A stretch of 64,000 nucleotides of DNA. Origin: Phyllostachys edulis. Taxonomy: Eukaryota > Streptophyta > Magnoliopsida > Poales > Poaceae. Positions 32,807 through 44,769 of this stretch are shown here, in pieces. Below the pieces are notes generated by a model. It saw nothing but the letters and a program-made list of their open reading frames with translations, was not told the origin of the DNA and searched no databases. The position numbers were made by a program, and so were the translations under genes. Position 1 is the first letter of the stretch; every line of letters begins with the position of its first letter. Location of the stretch: NCBI GenBank assembly GCA_036346405.1, contig CM070568.1, positions 32,406,870 to 32,470,869 on the forward strand, read 5' to 3'.

Positions 32807-35800
32807 TTCGCACGGCCGCTAACTTCCTCGGGTCACCCATCCACAGTCTGCCCCAAGCTTAGCACGCTTAACATGCTGAGTCTTCAAATTTGCACTACCA
32901 CTTACCTTATTTGCTTTCAATCAATATATTACTTCTTTATTTCCTTTTATCCCCTCTCTCCTCTTGCCTTTCTTCTTCAATATTTGCTCATTACACGCAA
33001 ACAGTACGAGCGCCATGAATGAGCCATCTAAAGCTTTGAAAACCCGGGATTTCCTTCCCATTTCTCCACGAAAATTTTGGCATTCGAACCGCCACTCCTC
33101 ACCTCCCCCACTCCCGCCCGTTACCCCCTCTCATCACGCACGTAAACGTCAAAACCGCGCCATCACCGCCATGATCGCGTCGCCACGATCTCCCCACCCC
33201 GCCTCCCGCCCTATAAAGGGAGCAGGGTGCGCCTCCATCTCATCCAAACCCTCAAACTACTCCTCCTCTCCCTCTTAGTTTGGCGCATTTCGTGTTTGAA
33301 GAAGCACACCAACGCCCGCTCTTCCTCGTCTCGGCTCCATCCAAGCCATCTCGTGCCGCCGACCCTTCCCCGAGATCGCCCGACCGACGCCGACGCCAGT
33401 GTTTCACCCTCTCGTCATGGGAGCATCATGGGAGCCAGCGCCACTGCGTGAGCCCAAGCCGCGCCGACATCATCGTCCTCGCCTCTGGCCACCCGTACAC
33501 GTTCCTCCACAACCGAGGTGAGCACCGACATCCCCGTCATCCCCTCTCTCCATTCCACCCCTCGCCGGCCGTCGCCGTGCCTCCGTTCGCCGGCAATGTC
33601 GCCATCCAAACCTTAGGCCGAAGCTTTTTCCTTTGCTAATTGCGTCGCCGTCGTGCTAGCTCCGGCCACACCGTCTCCACCACCGGCATCGCGATGTCAC
33701 ACTCCTCGTGATGCTCTCTTTCCCTCGCCGGTGTTGTCACCGGAGCACCGTCGGCACTAGTTCCAAACCACATTTGTTGTGTTCTGCTCGTTTGAGGAAG
33801 ATGAACAGTAGACTAATTATCTAGTCATGTGCTACATTTGTACATAACAATTTTAATCTTCCAAAAAATCGTTCTCTTACATGCAAGCTCCAAATCCGTT
33901 GATTCTTCCTTCTAAATTCATCTAATATTTTTAGTATTTATTTCATAATTTTTAGATTTTATTTATTTTTCGTTATTTAATTAGTCCATTTTGCGCGTCG
34001 CTGCCGCCGACGGCCGACCTTGCGCATTTCACGACAACCAGGGTGAGCGTTGTGTTCCCCGCGGTTTCATCTTCAAATCGCCGCCAACCTCACTCACTAA
34101 ATCCTCTCCGTTTGCTCGGAACGCCGATGTTCGCCGTCGAAGGTCACCTCCGTCGGACTGCGTCGCCATTGAGAATCCTCTCGCCGAGCCGTCGACACCG
34201 TTGAGTTCACCTCGATGCGTTCTACGTCGTACTTCTGTTTCCATGGCCATAAAGCTCTTCCTTGTTCCCAAACAATTCGAAACCACAATTTCCAATGAAT
34301 AGTACAATTTTCGGAATTATATCATTTCATGTGATTTTCAAACTTCCCGGGGTTCGTTCTCCTTCATACGAACTCCGATTCCGCCGTTTCAACTTCCTAG
34401 ATTCATATAAAGTCGATATCTTTCGTCCAATATTTATTTTATAATTTGTGGATTTTATTTGGATTTTACTTGATTGCTATTTGAATTTGTCGTACTTTCG
34501 TGTATAGACTTCGACGATTCCGGAGAGTTAGACCCTTCGGAGGATTTAGAGTGTCAAGACTTCAACGAAGGCAAGTTATACCCTTGACCATATTGCCCCC
34601 AGTATTTTAAAGTTATTTAATTCAGTTTTTAAAATTATTATTGCATGCATATTTTTAGTCAATTATTTTAATACCCTGTTTAAAAGCTTAGTTATTCCAA
34701 TTGTTATTGTATGGCCAATTTCGAATATTGAAATGTCATCCCTTTGTCACCATAGATAAATTGTTTGGAAATGCTTAGCAAATGCTTAGACCATGATTTG
34801 ATTTTGGGAGGATTTAGCCAAACCATTACAAAATGGTTTAAAATTAAATCTATGGTATTGTTTTACCATAGAGAATTTGTAAAGGTAGTTTTTACTTAAA
34901 TAAAATCAAAATGGTTTGGACTTGGGCGAAACGGATGAATGGTGGGTGCAGGTTTATGCACGGGTTTAATCTGGTTAGGATTAAAGCCCAGGGTTTGATT
35001 TTGAAAGGCGCCCAAGCCAATTAAGGACCGGTCTTCGAGCCGTATCTTGCTATGCCTTACCGTACCACCACATGTCCTGTATGGGCAGGATCTGGCTTAA
35101 TAATTTGTAATACCTCTTAGTATTTGTGCTATGTTGTATGTGTGGGTGTTGGTGTTGGTTAGACAGTTTTCCCACCTGACGCAAGAGGGGGCTTCTGGAG
35201 GATGGATAGTCCAATGGAAGTGAAACCTTAGCGGGCACGAATACTTTAGGGTAGAGCATTGTAAAAGCCTCAAATCACGTACTCTAGACCGCTTACCTAA
35301 GGTAGTGGCGGTGGCATAGATATATCTTGGGACAAACTAGAGAATTCGTGTCATGTGGGTAAAGTTGTACAAACTCTGCAGAGTAGAAACTATTGAATAG
35401 CGCGTCGTGGTCATGGACATGCTAGCAAAGCCACTCTGAGTTAGACTTGTTTTTGGTTTCTAAAAGTGTTTTCAACAGATGTTTTCAGGATGGTTAGTCC
35501 TGTGGGAAAATTGGGCGGTTAGCCATTGTGATAGGAGGGTATCCTTCACCATTCAAATATGGAGGTTATCCACACTATAAAATTGTTATTTAAAATCTAA
35601 TTTTAGATATAGTATAAAAATGGCCTTGGAAATTAATATGATTATTTAAACTTGAAAATGCTGCTTTATGCAAATAAACCCTGCCATTACCCTTGTTTAC
35701 CTTATGCATGCATTCAATCACATTACTTGGCCGGTGTAACTTGCGAGCACGGTAGTTGTGCTCATACTTGCTTTATGCAAACAAATTTCAGAGGAGAAGG

Positions 35801-36070
35801 ACTTCGCTACCGGTGTGGATCTTGACGACTAGGCCGCTACTCCAGTCGATTGCCTATGGCAGATTAACTGGACTCTACTACATCTTCTTCGTCTTCCGCT
35901 GTGTTCTTTATTGTTGGCTTGTAAGCCTCCTTTGTAATAAACTCTGAATAATTATTAATAAAGTGTGTGATATGTTTTGATTATCACTTTTGTTTGACTG
36001 TGTACACTGGAAATCCTGGACTAGTGTATGAACACAGAGGGTTCGGGATCTTTCGTTCCCGGGTCCGACA
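32408..36070 (+). repeat. Long Gypsy-type LTR (3.66 kb) nested in the MULE
   Basis: It begins TGTAACATCC and ends GGGTCCGACA, with the primer-binding site TGGTATCAGAGCC at 36075-36087. A TATA box (CTATAAAGG) lies at 33211. It shares long stretches with the LTR at 58044-61004, such as the region with GACAAACTAGAGAATTCGTG at about 35332. An (AT)n run of 50 bp lies at 32754-32803. Confidence 0.82.
32754..32803. repeat. (AT)25 microsatellite
   Basis: An uninterrupted AT dinucleotide run inside the nested LTR. Confidence 0.97.
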
Positions 36071-37440
36071 AAAGTGGTATCAGAGCCATATCGACTGTAG
36101 GTCGTGACCTAGTTAGAATGGCCGTTAGTTGAAAACTTCAAAACTTATTTTATACAACAAGCAAAATAATTTGTTCTCTCCTCATCTTGGTCATCTTTCC
36201 ATTCTTACCTCTCTCTCGGTATTCTTTCTTACCTTATTCTCGCTTCACCATTTTATAATGTCAAATGGATCCTCTTTCCTTGAAATCTCTATAGGACCGA
36301 GCCCTTCCTGATCAAGCGTTGGATGCCCTAGGATGATGGTGCAGATGGTTCAAGCCCTACAACACGCCAGCCCTTAGGGCTGCTCTTGTAAGAATAACGG
36401 TCGCGTTTGGATGCCAAGCTAGGTAGCCTTGGAGAATCATTGATGAGTCTGATATTGGGAATTAAAGATTTTAGGATTCGGTGATGATTATAAGGAGTTC
36501 TAGTGGATACAAGAGTATGTTGGTGGATATGCCCTGATTTTGAATGGTTTAAAGAAGAGCAGTTCGGTGGATTGTATAGATTATGCAATTAGGAGATGAT
36601 CGTAAAGGAAAATGTTGATGGATTTTTTAAGGATATAGAAATCTGGCAAGCCGATTTGATTTTTAGGAAAAATTCAATTTTATCCAAGTCTTGAATTGTT
36701 GGTAATGTTGGTTGGAAACTTGAAATTTGATATACCTAAATAGAGAAGTGGATTTAAAAGGAAACTTGATCGGATTATAGAGATATGTTTTGATCGGATT
36801 ATAAAATTGCATAATTGTTGGATATTGGAGTATACAAACTTATGCTTGTTGGATGTTGGAATGATTGATTAAGGGATATCTTGCTGATTGAAGTTGGTCA
36901 AAATATTTGCCGGTTAAATGGTGATAAAATAATTGGCGGATTATATTGGAATTTGAGGATCTCAAGCAGTCGTTTGGAGAATTCTATAATGAAGGTATTA
37001 GAGTTATGTGAGGGAATCCTAGAAGTTGCAACTGATGAATAAGCTTGAGAAAGGTAAGTGAATCATGTCGTGAATCGAGTTGAGAATTTTGGATAAAGCA
37101 ATTGTGTAATAGAATTTTCGTTTCAAGAATGGATATAGTTAAATTTTAGCATGATCTTGGAGTATATCAGATTTGAAGATGTGAATTTTTGCTTCTGGAT
37201 TCGTGCAGTGAAAAAAAAATCTTGCAATCAAAGTGGTGAATTTGTTGGATTATTTAAGCTTATGCTAGGAAAGATTGGTGAGTTATGTTGTCTATCAATA
37301 GAATGAGAGATTGATTGAATGAATGGATCTTTTAATTGGGGGAAACTTTAAGATGTGTGGTTTGGTGGATCTCAATAACAATAAGTTTTGGATCTAGCAA
37401 AGTTGGGAAGACAGGATCATGGCTTCTAGCTAGCACCCTA
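36071..37440 (+). other. Stump of the Gypsy internal region and AT-rich DNA
   Basis: After the primer-binding site a decayed gag start is visible at 36334-36370 (ATGGTGCAGATGGTTCAAGC), matching the gag start at 61471-61500 of the related element. From about 36400 the DNA becomes AT-rich with no recognisable coding region. No reverse transcriptase and no second LTR were found, so the element was truncated. Confidence 0.55.
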
Positions 37441-37489
37441 GCACTTGGTTGTGACAAGTAGCTCATAAAGAGAGCCGGATGGAAGAAAA

Positions 37490-39590
37490 GGAGTGTCGTC
37501 ATCTCCTAGACTGTCATGCACGACGTCAGGGTCACGCAACGCCTCGCCGCACTGCAGTCCGACGAACAAACTGCACTAGCTCGTCGCGCGTCACCTCCGC
37601 ACCAATGCTAAGCCTGTCCAGGATCAACTGGGAGTCCCTAGCAATCCCAACGTTGATGCCCGTCTACAAGGAGTACATGAAAGCGCCAAACCTATAATTG
37701 AGGTAACTGTACACAAACATTTTAAAACACGATAAATGCGTCTGCGAGGTGCGTTCCGCCGCTGAAGTGTACAAAGTGCGCGTCGGTCGGTCTTTGATGC
37801 GCGGCGGGGAGAAGTCGACGACATGCACCAGCTTGGTGCGTGTCTGCGGGGCGTACCAGCGAAGGTACTTGTCGTACACGTTGGGGTCGTACGAGCCGTC
37901 CTCCTACACGCAGTCCTCGTGGGCGTTCGCCCACTGCGCCACCCACGGCTCCATCTTCACCGGCCTCTGCGTCTAGGTGCCACCCCTCCTACTATGCTTG
38001 TGAAACGTACCACTGCAATTAGAAGACATCGTGAACTGGCAAAAACATAAATGAACATGTGTTGTGTGTAACTCACGCGTGGGTCGAGTCAGGCACCCTC
38101 GTCCCAACGGGAATTGGAACAACCTGGCGGTGGCTGAACTGACGTATCATCTTGTGCACCGCGTAGTCCTCGATGAACATGTCGAAGATGAGTTTCTTCG
38201 TGTCGCCCGATACTCCGGTTGCGCCAAACCTGGTGAGGACAACCCCGACCACGGCCCTCCGTCTCTTGATCGAATCGGCTCGATGCGTCGTCAGCGGTGA
38301 GGCGGTCCAGCTGCTCCACGAAGTTCTCGTACACACGTGTGACCTGCACGTGTGCATACTGTGCCTGCGAGCCAAAACAGTGGTTACAAATGATGACTAT
38401 GTCTGATGAAGTAAAGATATAGGGAAGCGTGCACTGTCTCTGACGCACCAAAGGGACCCTATGGTCGGTGATCCACCGCGTCCCCATGGTACATGTCCTC
38501 ACTGTATGGACTGGAGTCTACCAGCATGGGCCGTCCGAGAGAGAAGCGCTCGAACGACCACAACTGCAACAAGAGGGGGCAGCCTGTGAGGATAGATGCT
38601 AGCTTCGTCCTACAACATGCATCGCACATGCATGCATACATCGCGGGAAATCTGACGATCCCTCTTGATTTGCGACCCTCGCCGTCGGCGATGGCCCTCA
38701 CGCACCCATGGTAAGGCGTCAGAGTCTCGTGGTGGCGGTAAACAATACCCGGTAGAAGAGCCACAGCAGGTACGCCTCGAGGTGCCGCGACACCTGGTTG
38801 GCGGTGGGCTGCGAGACCATCCGCTCGACCTACGCACAAATGAATAATTAGTAAGTCCGTCATATGGCTAGGATAGTGCATCGCTAAACATAGAAAATAG
38901 GTAGCACACGTACCCGAAACTGCGAAAGCCACCGCAGGGGCAGCCCATGCCGTTGTCGCTCTGAGAAGTCGTAGTACGGTGGTGCGGCCTCATATAAAAA
39001 CCCTCGAAACTTGCCCAACAGGCGCGCGCCGATTAAGCGAACACGTCCGTGAGGAATGAGGCTCCCACGATAGGCAAGCCGAGCAGCATCGTGACATCTT
39101 GTAGAGTAGGGGTCATCTCCCCGAATGGGAGGTGGAAGGTGTGCGTCTCGGGCCGCCATCGGTCCACCAAGGCTGTCAGGAGCGACCGGTCGAACGAGAA
39201 CCATCGTGACCGCTTCGGATCGGCCTGGACCTCCCCTTGTCCTCGACCAGAGCGCCGTCCTCTTCGGTGGCCTCCACCATCTGTGCAAGAGGTAGAAGGC
39301 CGGCACGGCTCAGCCTGCAAAGCACGAAGAAGTAACTACATAGCGGGCATATGATACAAAAAAAAGTGGCACAACTTGCGGACAAACACTGTCTACCTAA
39401 GCGTGGGTCGATCTCAAGCCCGTTGGGGTGTCGGTGTCGAACCACCCCAAGTCAACTCGTCGTCCTGCGAACCGGATCACGGGACACGGCTGCTCTCATG
39501 TGATCTTAGCGTTGACCAACCGGTCCAGCCAATCCAGCAAACCGAAATGCTAGTCCAAACCACCAGGGTCGTGAGCCATACCTGCAAAAA
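37490..39590 (-). pseudogene. Decayed plant mobile domain (PMD, MAIL-type) gene inside the MULE
   Basis: On the - strand the core FDRSLLTALVDRWRPETHTF and HLPFGEMTPTLQDVTMLLGL at about 39205-39080 is the signature of the plant mobile domain. Later pieces fit the same family: GKFRGFLYEAAPPYYDFSER (about 39010), VERMVSQPTANQVSRHLEAY (about 38830), LTGCPLLLQLWSFERF (about 38560), MIRQFSHRQVVPIP (about 38130) and YDKYLRWYAPQTRTKLVHVV (about 37860). The pieces lie in different frames, some with plausible introns between them, but stop codons and shifts appear too. PMD proteins exist as host silencing or development factors and as transposon-borne relatives; the location inside TIRs points to the transposon type. 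Confidence 0.82.
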
Positions 39591-40494
39591 AAGAAATTAA
39601 AATCATTAATGTTAATTGAGCATTTAAATTAAATTCCAATGGCAAATAAATCATATTTGGTATATTCTTAGTAGCACCTAAACACTTTGCTCGAACACAG
39701 TGGTAATAAATATACAATTTCATGATACCCAAGTGGTAAACACACAATTTTCCCTACAAAAGGCTATATTACATTAACACCTGTACAGGCTGCTATGGAT
39801 TGCAAAATACTTAAAACATCATCGTTACTATGCATATTTATAATGGGTGAAGATTTCAGGAGAAAAAAAAACAAATTTCACATGTTTGGGAATCCTACGG
39901 GTTTGGAACCATGTATCTATGATTTTTGTCTTAGAATTTTATAATTCCTTAATCCAACCAAAACTATAAATAAAATGTTATCAATTCTTTATTATGCAAA
40001 TAAATACATGTATTTAACATTCTATAAACTAACATTTACGAATGCACGGGTTATCGACATGTTTATATAATAGAAAAGTAACACGTTATCGTTCATCAAG
40101 CCCGGGCGCAATTAGCGCAACACGCAAAATAATACAACTGAATTAATTTTCACCGACTAATTTTTCCTCCATACGAACTTCCAAACTAATTGCATTAATC
40201 ATGCTATCTCCAAACTAAGATTTTTTTAAATTAACCTACTATTATTTCATTTGCTAACAATATGTCAATATACATGATGTTGCTTGCTAACTTACCATGG
40301 TTTCAAAAATATACTCATACAAAATAATACTACAAACTCACCATCGTGGTCGTCGATGCGAAGAAACTTTTTTCCTCCTCTCCCTCTTCCTCTCCTCTCT
40401 TTCCCTCTCCCTCTCCTCGCTTTCTTTCTTTTTTCCACTCTCGGGTCGCTCTCTCAAATGGCATTGTTCACGGCATTAGCGTCTTGTGAATATA

Positions 40495-40710
40495 GTAACC
40501 CAAGTCACCCAACGGTTGGGCGACTAGGGTCCAGCGTCAGAGCGACAAGTGTCCTAGTCGCTCCACCGTATGACGACTAGGATCGAATCGCGCTACCGTA
40601 TGGTGACTTGGAGGCAAACGGTCGAGTCGCCACACGGTTAAGCGACTTGGACATGTGTCGCTCACCAGTAGGGCGACTAGACCAAATCGCCCAACCGTGG
40701 AGCGATACGT
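40495..40710. repeat. Right subterminal GGGCGACT repeats of the large MULE
   Basis: Words such as CACCCAACGGTTGGGCGACT and AGTCGCCACACGGTTAAGCGACT mirror the left cluster at 32165-32345. Confidence 0.7.
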
Positions 40711-40903
40711 GATTATTTCTGACAAAAAAATAAGTAGTATTATTTCTGTAATTTCGAATAAAAAATAGATTGTTTTTAAAAAAATACAATTAGAATCATT
40801 TCACGTAAAGCATAAATTACGCCAGTGTCAGGTAGTTACGTATCTCTTGTAATACGCCAACATCGGCGGTAATACACTTGAAAGTAAAAACCAACTAAGG
40901 GTG

Positions 40904-42814
40904 TGTTTGTTTCAGCTTCGTCTTCCAGCTTTCGTCCAAAAAAGCCGGAAGCCGAAACAAACGTCCGGCTTTTCGTAGCCACTTTCCCTAAAGCCGCTTT
41001 CTTATTCAACGTGTGAAAGCTGGAAGCGGAAAGCCGCTTGCGAGGAGCTTCCGTGGCTTTTTACAGCTCCCATTCCAACTTTACCCCCGAAGTTGGGAGT
41101 AATTACGCGCTTTTTGCCGCTGCACAAAACCAGCCCGTGTGCCCTTCCTCCCACCGCAACCCTAACCCTAGCCACCGCCCCCCTTGCTGGCTCTCTCGTC
41201 TTTGGTGCGGTGGCCTCCTCCTCCCCCGATGTGCCCTCCCCTCCTCCTCCCCCGACATGCCGCCACCCTCTCCTCCGCCTCCCGACGCCGCCCCCTCCCC
41301 TCGTCCTCCCCAGGCAAGCGCCACCCTCATCCCCCGCCTCCTCCTCCACCTCCCGAGTGCCTTCTCCTCCCTCCACCTCAGCGGCCCCTTGACTCGCTCT
41401 CCTCCTCCCATGTCGTGCCTGCCTGCTGCCTCCTCCTCCCGAGCGTGCCTCCTCCCTCATCTTCCCTGGCGCCGCCGCCCTCTCCTCCGCCTCCTCCGTC
41501 TTGTTGCCACCCTCCTCCCTCCACCTCTCGAGCCGCCACCTCCTCCCTCCACCTCGACATCATCTTCTTCTGGGTTGTTGTTGAATGAATCATATCTGTG
41601 TACATATATGTGTAGATGAACAATTCAAATTTTTTTGAGTCATAAGAGTAGCTTATTAAATCTTACATCACCGAAATTTCATATCTTGATTGCGTCGAAA
41701 TTAGAGCCATGTAGCTAGTTTGTCGGTTCTTGCTACCATTCATACGAAGTTTACTCCTTTTTTTTTACCACGCATGCCTAATGTGATCACAATTCATTTT
41801 CTTACATTTTTAGACAACTAATTTGGTATGTGTTTGTTGGCCTTGGACATGTAGTCAATGCATCATTGTGTACAACAACATCCAAAACTTTCTGTAAATT
41901 TGTTCTAGTATCAAGATGTTGTATGATTCATGTCTCATAGAATACGTGGTTATATGGATGGCACTACATGATTTTGTTCGGCATCCCAGTTTTGCCCTTG
42001 TGAACTAATTAATATCTAATATAAGATAATTATTGTTTGATGCTGGACCTTTGGATTGAGTTCCTGTGTATGGGTCAGTTCAAACATGCATGTGAGGAGG
42101 AATTGGAGAGGATCAGAGATGTGATGCCAGATTAGTTATTGTTAGATCAATTTCTTGGGTATGTTATGTTCTTTGTTAGCACCAAATTCATGACAAAATT
42201 TAGTGATGTTACATTATTAGTGGTTCTAGTTTTTTTGGATTATTTGCTTTTACTTCTACTTACAGTTGACAAAAGCGTTACATTGTTATTTCTACTTATT
42301 GTCTTGTCCTCAATAAAACGATGTTGAAGTATTCTTTCTAGAAATACAATTGACAAGGTAATCCTTGTGTTCATGCATGTCATGTTCGTCAATTCAGAGA
42401 GTTCAGTAATAAGAATCTTGACTATCTTTGTTTTACTACGATATTTGGATGTAAGAAGCAGATCATTTGTGATCTTCAAAGCTCATGCAGTGGCGGATGC
42501 AAAAGAGAAGACAAAGGGGGATCTACGATGGGGTGTGTTCTTTGATCAATCCAAGGTTTTGACAGTGACTAGAGAGTTGGCAATGTGTCTAGCATTCTTT
42601 TGAAATGATGTAACTAGTATATCAATTCAATTGTTGTGGAATTCTGCCATCTTGATGGCTTTTTGGTTATACCGAATGAAACATTTTGAATTACCGTGGG
42701 AATACTATTGACTCTGCCACTTGATTCTTGAAGTGTCACTTAATACAAATTTATTTTCAGTGTTTCAAGTTTGTGTTCTGAATGATATTTGTTGGCAATC
42801 ACATAAGAAATTAC
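40904..42814. other. No clear gene; hairpin and GC-rich tract followed by AT-rich DNA
   Basis: GTTTGTTTCAGCTTC at 40904 pairs with GAAGCCGAAACAAAC near 40948, making a hairpin. Positions 41140-41570 are CT-rich and give long proline/serine-rich frames with no domain. From about 41600 to 42814 the DNA is AT-rich, with a scrap of possible coding (CMGQFKHACEEELERIRDVM) near 42065-42130. Confidence 0.45.
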
Positions 42815-42823
42815 TGCTAAACC

Positions 42824-44000
42824 GATTTTTTTTAAAAAATAATATTTTAAAAAAGATAATTACAAAAATAAATAGTCACCCAAAAAATTACAAAATGTGT
42901 CCTTATAGCCAGTTGAACTGGCGACAGGAACCTATCGCCAGTTGAACTGGCGATAAGAACCCTCTCGCCCCCCTGTCGTCGGTCCAGGTACCTATCACCA
43001 GTTCAACCGCCAGTTGAACTGGCGACAGGAAGACTGAACCTATAAAACCCTCTTGAAACCCTAAAATTTGACACATGACTCACTTTTATTCAGAAAAAAG
43101 AGGAGAGAAGAGTAGAGGGGGGGAGAGAAGCTAGCGAAGCGCTACTCGTTCGATTGTCCACCTCTTAGGTAATTTTTTTAACCGAATGGATTACATAGTT
43201 TTAAATATACGGTTACGTAGTGCAGTACGTTTTACATAATACTTTTCGGTGGGTAGTATAATTTTAGATATGTGGTTAATCATGAAAATATTTTTTATGG
43301 TGCGGTGCGTCAAATATGTCCGACGTCATCAATTTCAAAATTTACTATGGTCAAGGGACTATTATGGAGGGTCCCGAGGGGATTGATTTGCGTTATTTTC
43401 AATCGGCGACCGTGCCTCTACTAAGACCAGAGTAGCGTACGTGGGGCGTTGTGATGCGGTGGTTGTTCCACACATTCTAAGTGGATCGTGATGTGTACGA
43501 TTTGAGATTGAGTTGCCTTGTCCCGCGGGTAGCACAGCCCACATATTGGGAGTTGGTGCAGCTGAAGGAAACAAATTCATGGCAGTCATATGTACACATG
43601 GCGAGGGAGGGAGGGTGGAAATTGGTCCTTCTGCTCCAGGCATATGCCAAACCCACTCCTCCATCCGCGGTTGAACAAGAAGGGGATTTCGTACCGTTCA
43701 AAATCTATGAAAAATCACAATTAGACAAATTAGATTAGGGTTTCAGGTACCTGTCGCCAGTTCAAATGGCGACAGGAAACTGTCGCCAATTCAAATGGCG
43801 ATAGGAACCCGTCGTTAGTTGAACTGGCGATAGGTACGGACCCGGCGACAAAGGCGAGAGTGTCCATATCGCTAGTTCAACTGACGATAGGTTCCTGTCG
43901 CCAGTTGAACTGGCGACAGGGACACATTTTTGTAATTTTTTGGGGCGATTATTTATTTTTGCAATTATCTTTTTTAAAAAAAATATTTTAAAAAAATTCA
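42824..44000. mobile_element. Compact MULE (1.18 kb), 9-bp TSD, with CGCCAGTTGAACTGGCGA palindromes
   Basis: The duplication TGCTAAACC flanks it (42815-42823 and 44001-44009). The TIRs (about 85 bp) share TTTAAAAAAGATAATT(A/G)C, AAAAATAAATA and AAAAAATTACAAAA(A)TGTGTCC. Next to each TIR lie clusters of the palindrome CGCCAGTTGAACTGGCGA (42909-43028 and 43752-43920). The middle has a TATA-like CTATAAAACCC at 43040 and a short coding relic. Confidence 0.9.
43352..43738 (+). pseudogene. Coding relic in the compact MULE
   Basis: The frame reads EGPEGIDLRYFQSATVPLLR near 43362-43430, then after a stop continues DRDVYDLRLSCLVPRVAQPT, YWELVQLKETNSWQSYV and GWKLVLLLQAYAKP to a stop at 43738. This layout resembles the N-terminal region found ahead of the transposase in some grass MULE proteins; this is recalled family knowledge, not a search result. 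At least one in-frame stop is present, and no catalytic part follows. Confidence 0.5.
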
Positions 44001-44229
44001 TGCTAAACCTGCTAAATACTGTGCTCAATTTGAGTTTTCAAATCACTACTACGTTCCCCTACTCTCAGAAATTAAGAGTTCTTACAATGAAGATATTTAT
44101 ACTATGTTTGGATAATTCTTTTCCTTGTAGCAGATACTGGAGTTCTGCATTGACAAATAATCTATTCTATTCATACTGGAGTTTCATATCCTATTTTTCC
44201 TTTTTTTCGGTTGTAAATATATTCTTTTG

Positions 44230-44394
44230 TAATAAGTGATTATTTTATTAATTATCTATTGTAATAATTATTTTTAATAATGATGTATTGTAATGATTGT
44301 TTTTAATAATTATTTATTTAATTATTGTTTGTTATAATTATTTATGTAATAACTGTTTATTGCAATAATTGTCTCTAATTACGTTAATTGCGGT
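44230..44394. repeat. AT-rich degenerate repeat, left part
   Basis: Variants of TAATTATTTATT and TTGTAATAATT follow each other up to the insertion site of the LTR element. A similar TTAATTG-rich stretch continues at 52333. Confidence 0.5.
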
Positions 44395-44766
44395 TGTCGT
44401 AGCAGGGCACCGAGGGGTACCCCACACCCTAGGGTCGTCAGAGATACCAGTGTGCTGTCGGGGATACCGTACATGTGCAAGCCTACTCTGTATAGTATAT
44501 TTAGGCCATTGTACCCAAAATAGCCCCTCTCTCTCTCTCTCTCTTAACATTGTGAGGGCAAGAAGGTAAATATCCCTTCTTGCCCTCCTATAAATAGAGC
44601 CCCAAGGGCATGTATAAGGGAGAGAGCCCTCATTTTCCTCCATTCATACACACAATGTAACACATATGAGCAATACACATGCATGGTTCTTGGCTCCTCT
44701 CCCTTCGGTCCGTCTCCAAGACAAAAGGGTACCCTGTACCCACTGTCTAGTCTTTTTACTACGATA
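44395..44766 (+). repeat. 5' LTR (372 bp)
   Basis: It contains a (CT)n run, a TATA box TATAAATA at 44589-44596 and the leader-like GGGAGAGAGCC, all shared with the 3' LTR. Confidence 0.93.
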
Positions 44767-44769
44767 GTT

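Larger units (their letters stand above)
32088..40786. mobile_element. Large MULE (8.7 kb with nested insertion) carrying a PMD gene, 9-bp TSD
   Basis: The duplication CAATTAGAA flanks it (32079-32087 and 40787-40795). The inverted ends (about 90 bp) share ATCTATTTTTT(T)ATTCG, AATTACAGAAATAATACTA and TTATTTTTGTCAGAAATAAT. Inside each end lies a cluster of degenerate repeats built on GTCGC(C/T)CAACCGTTGGGCGACT (about 32165-32345 and 40495-40710). It contains a decayed plant-mobile-domain gene (- strand) and, nested near its left end, a Gypsy LTR with a stump of internal sequence. No MULE transposase was seen. Confidence 0.9.

Noticed and set aside
41038..41619. Proline/serine-rich frame of 193 codons
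   Set aside because: It is a CT-rich low-complexity tract with other open frames overlapping it and no recognisable domain.
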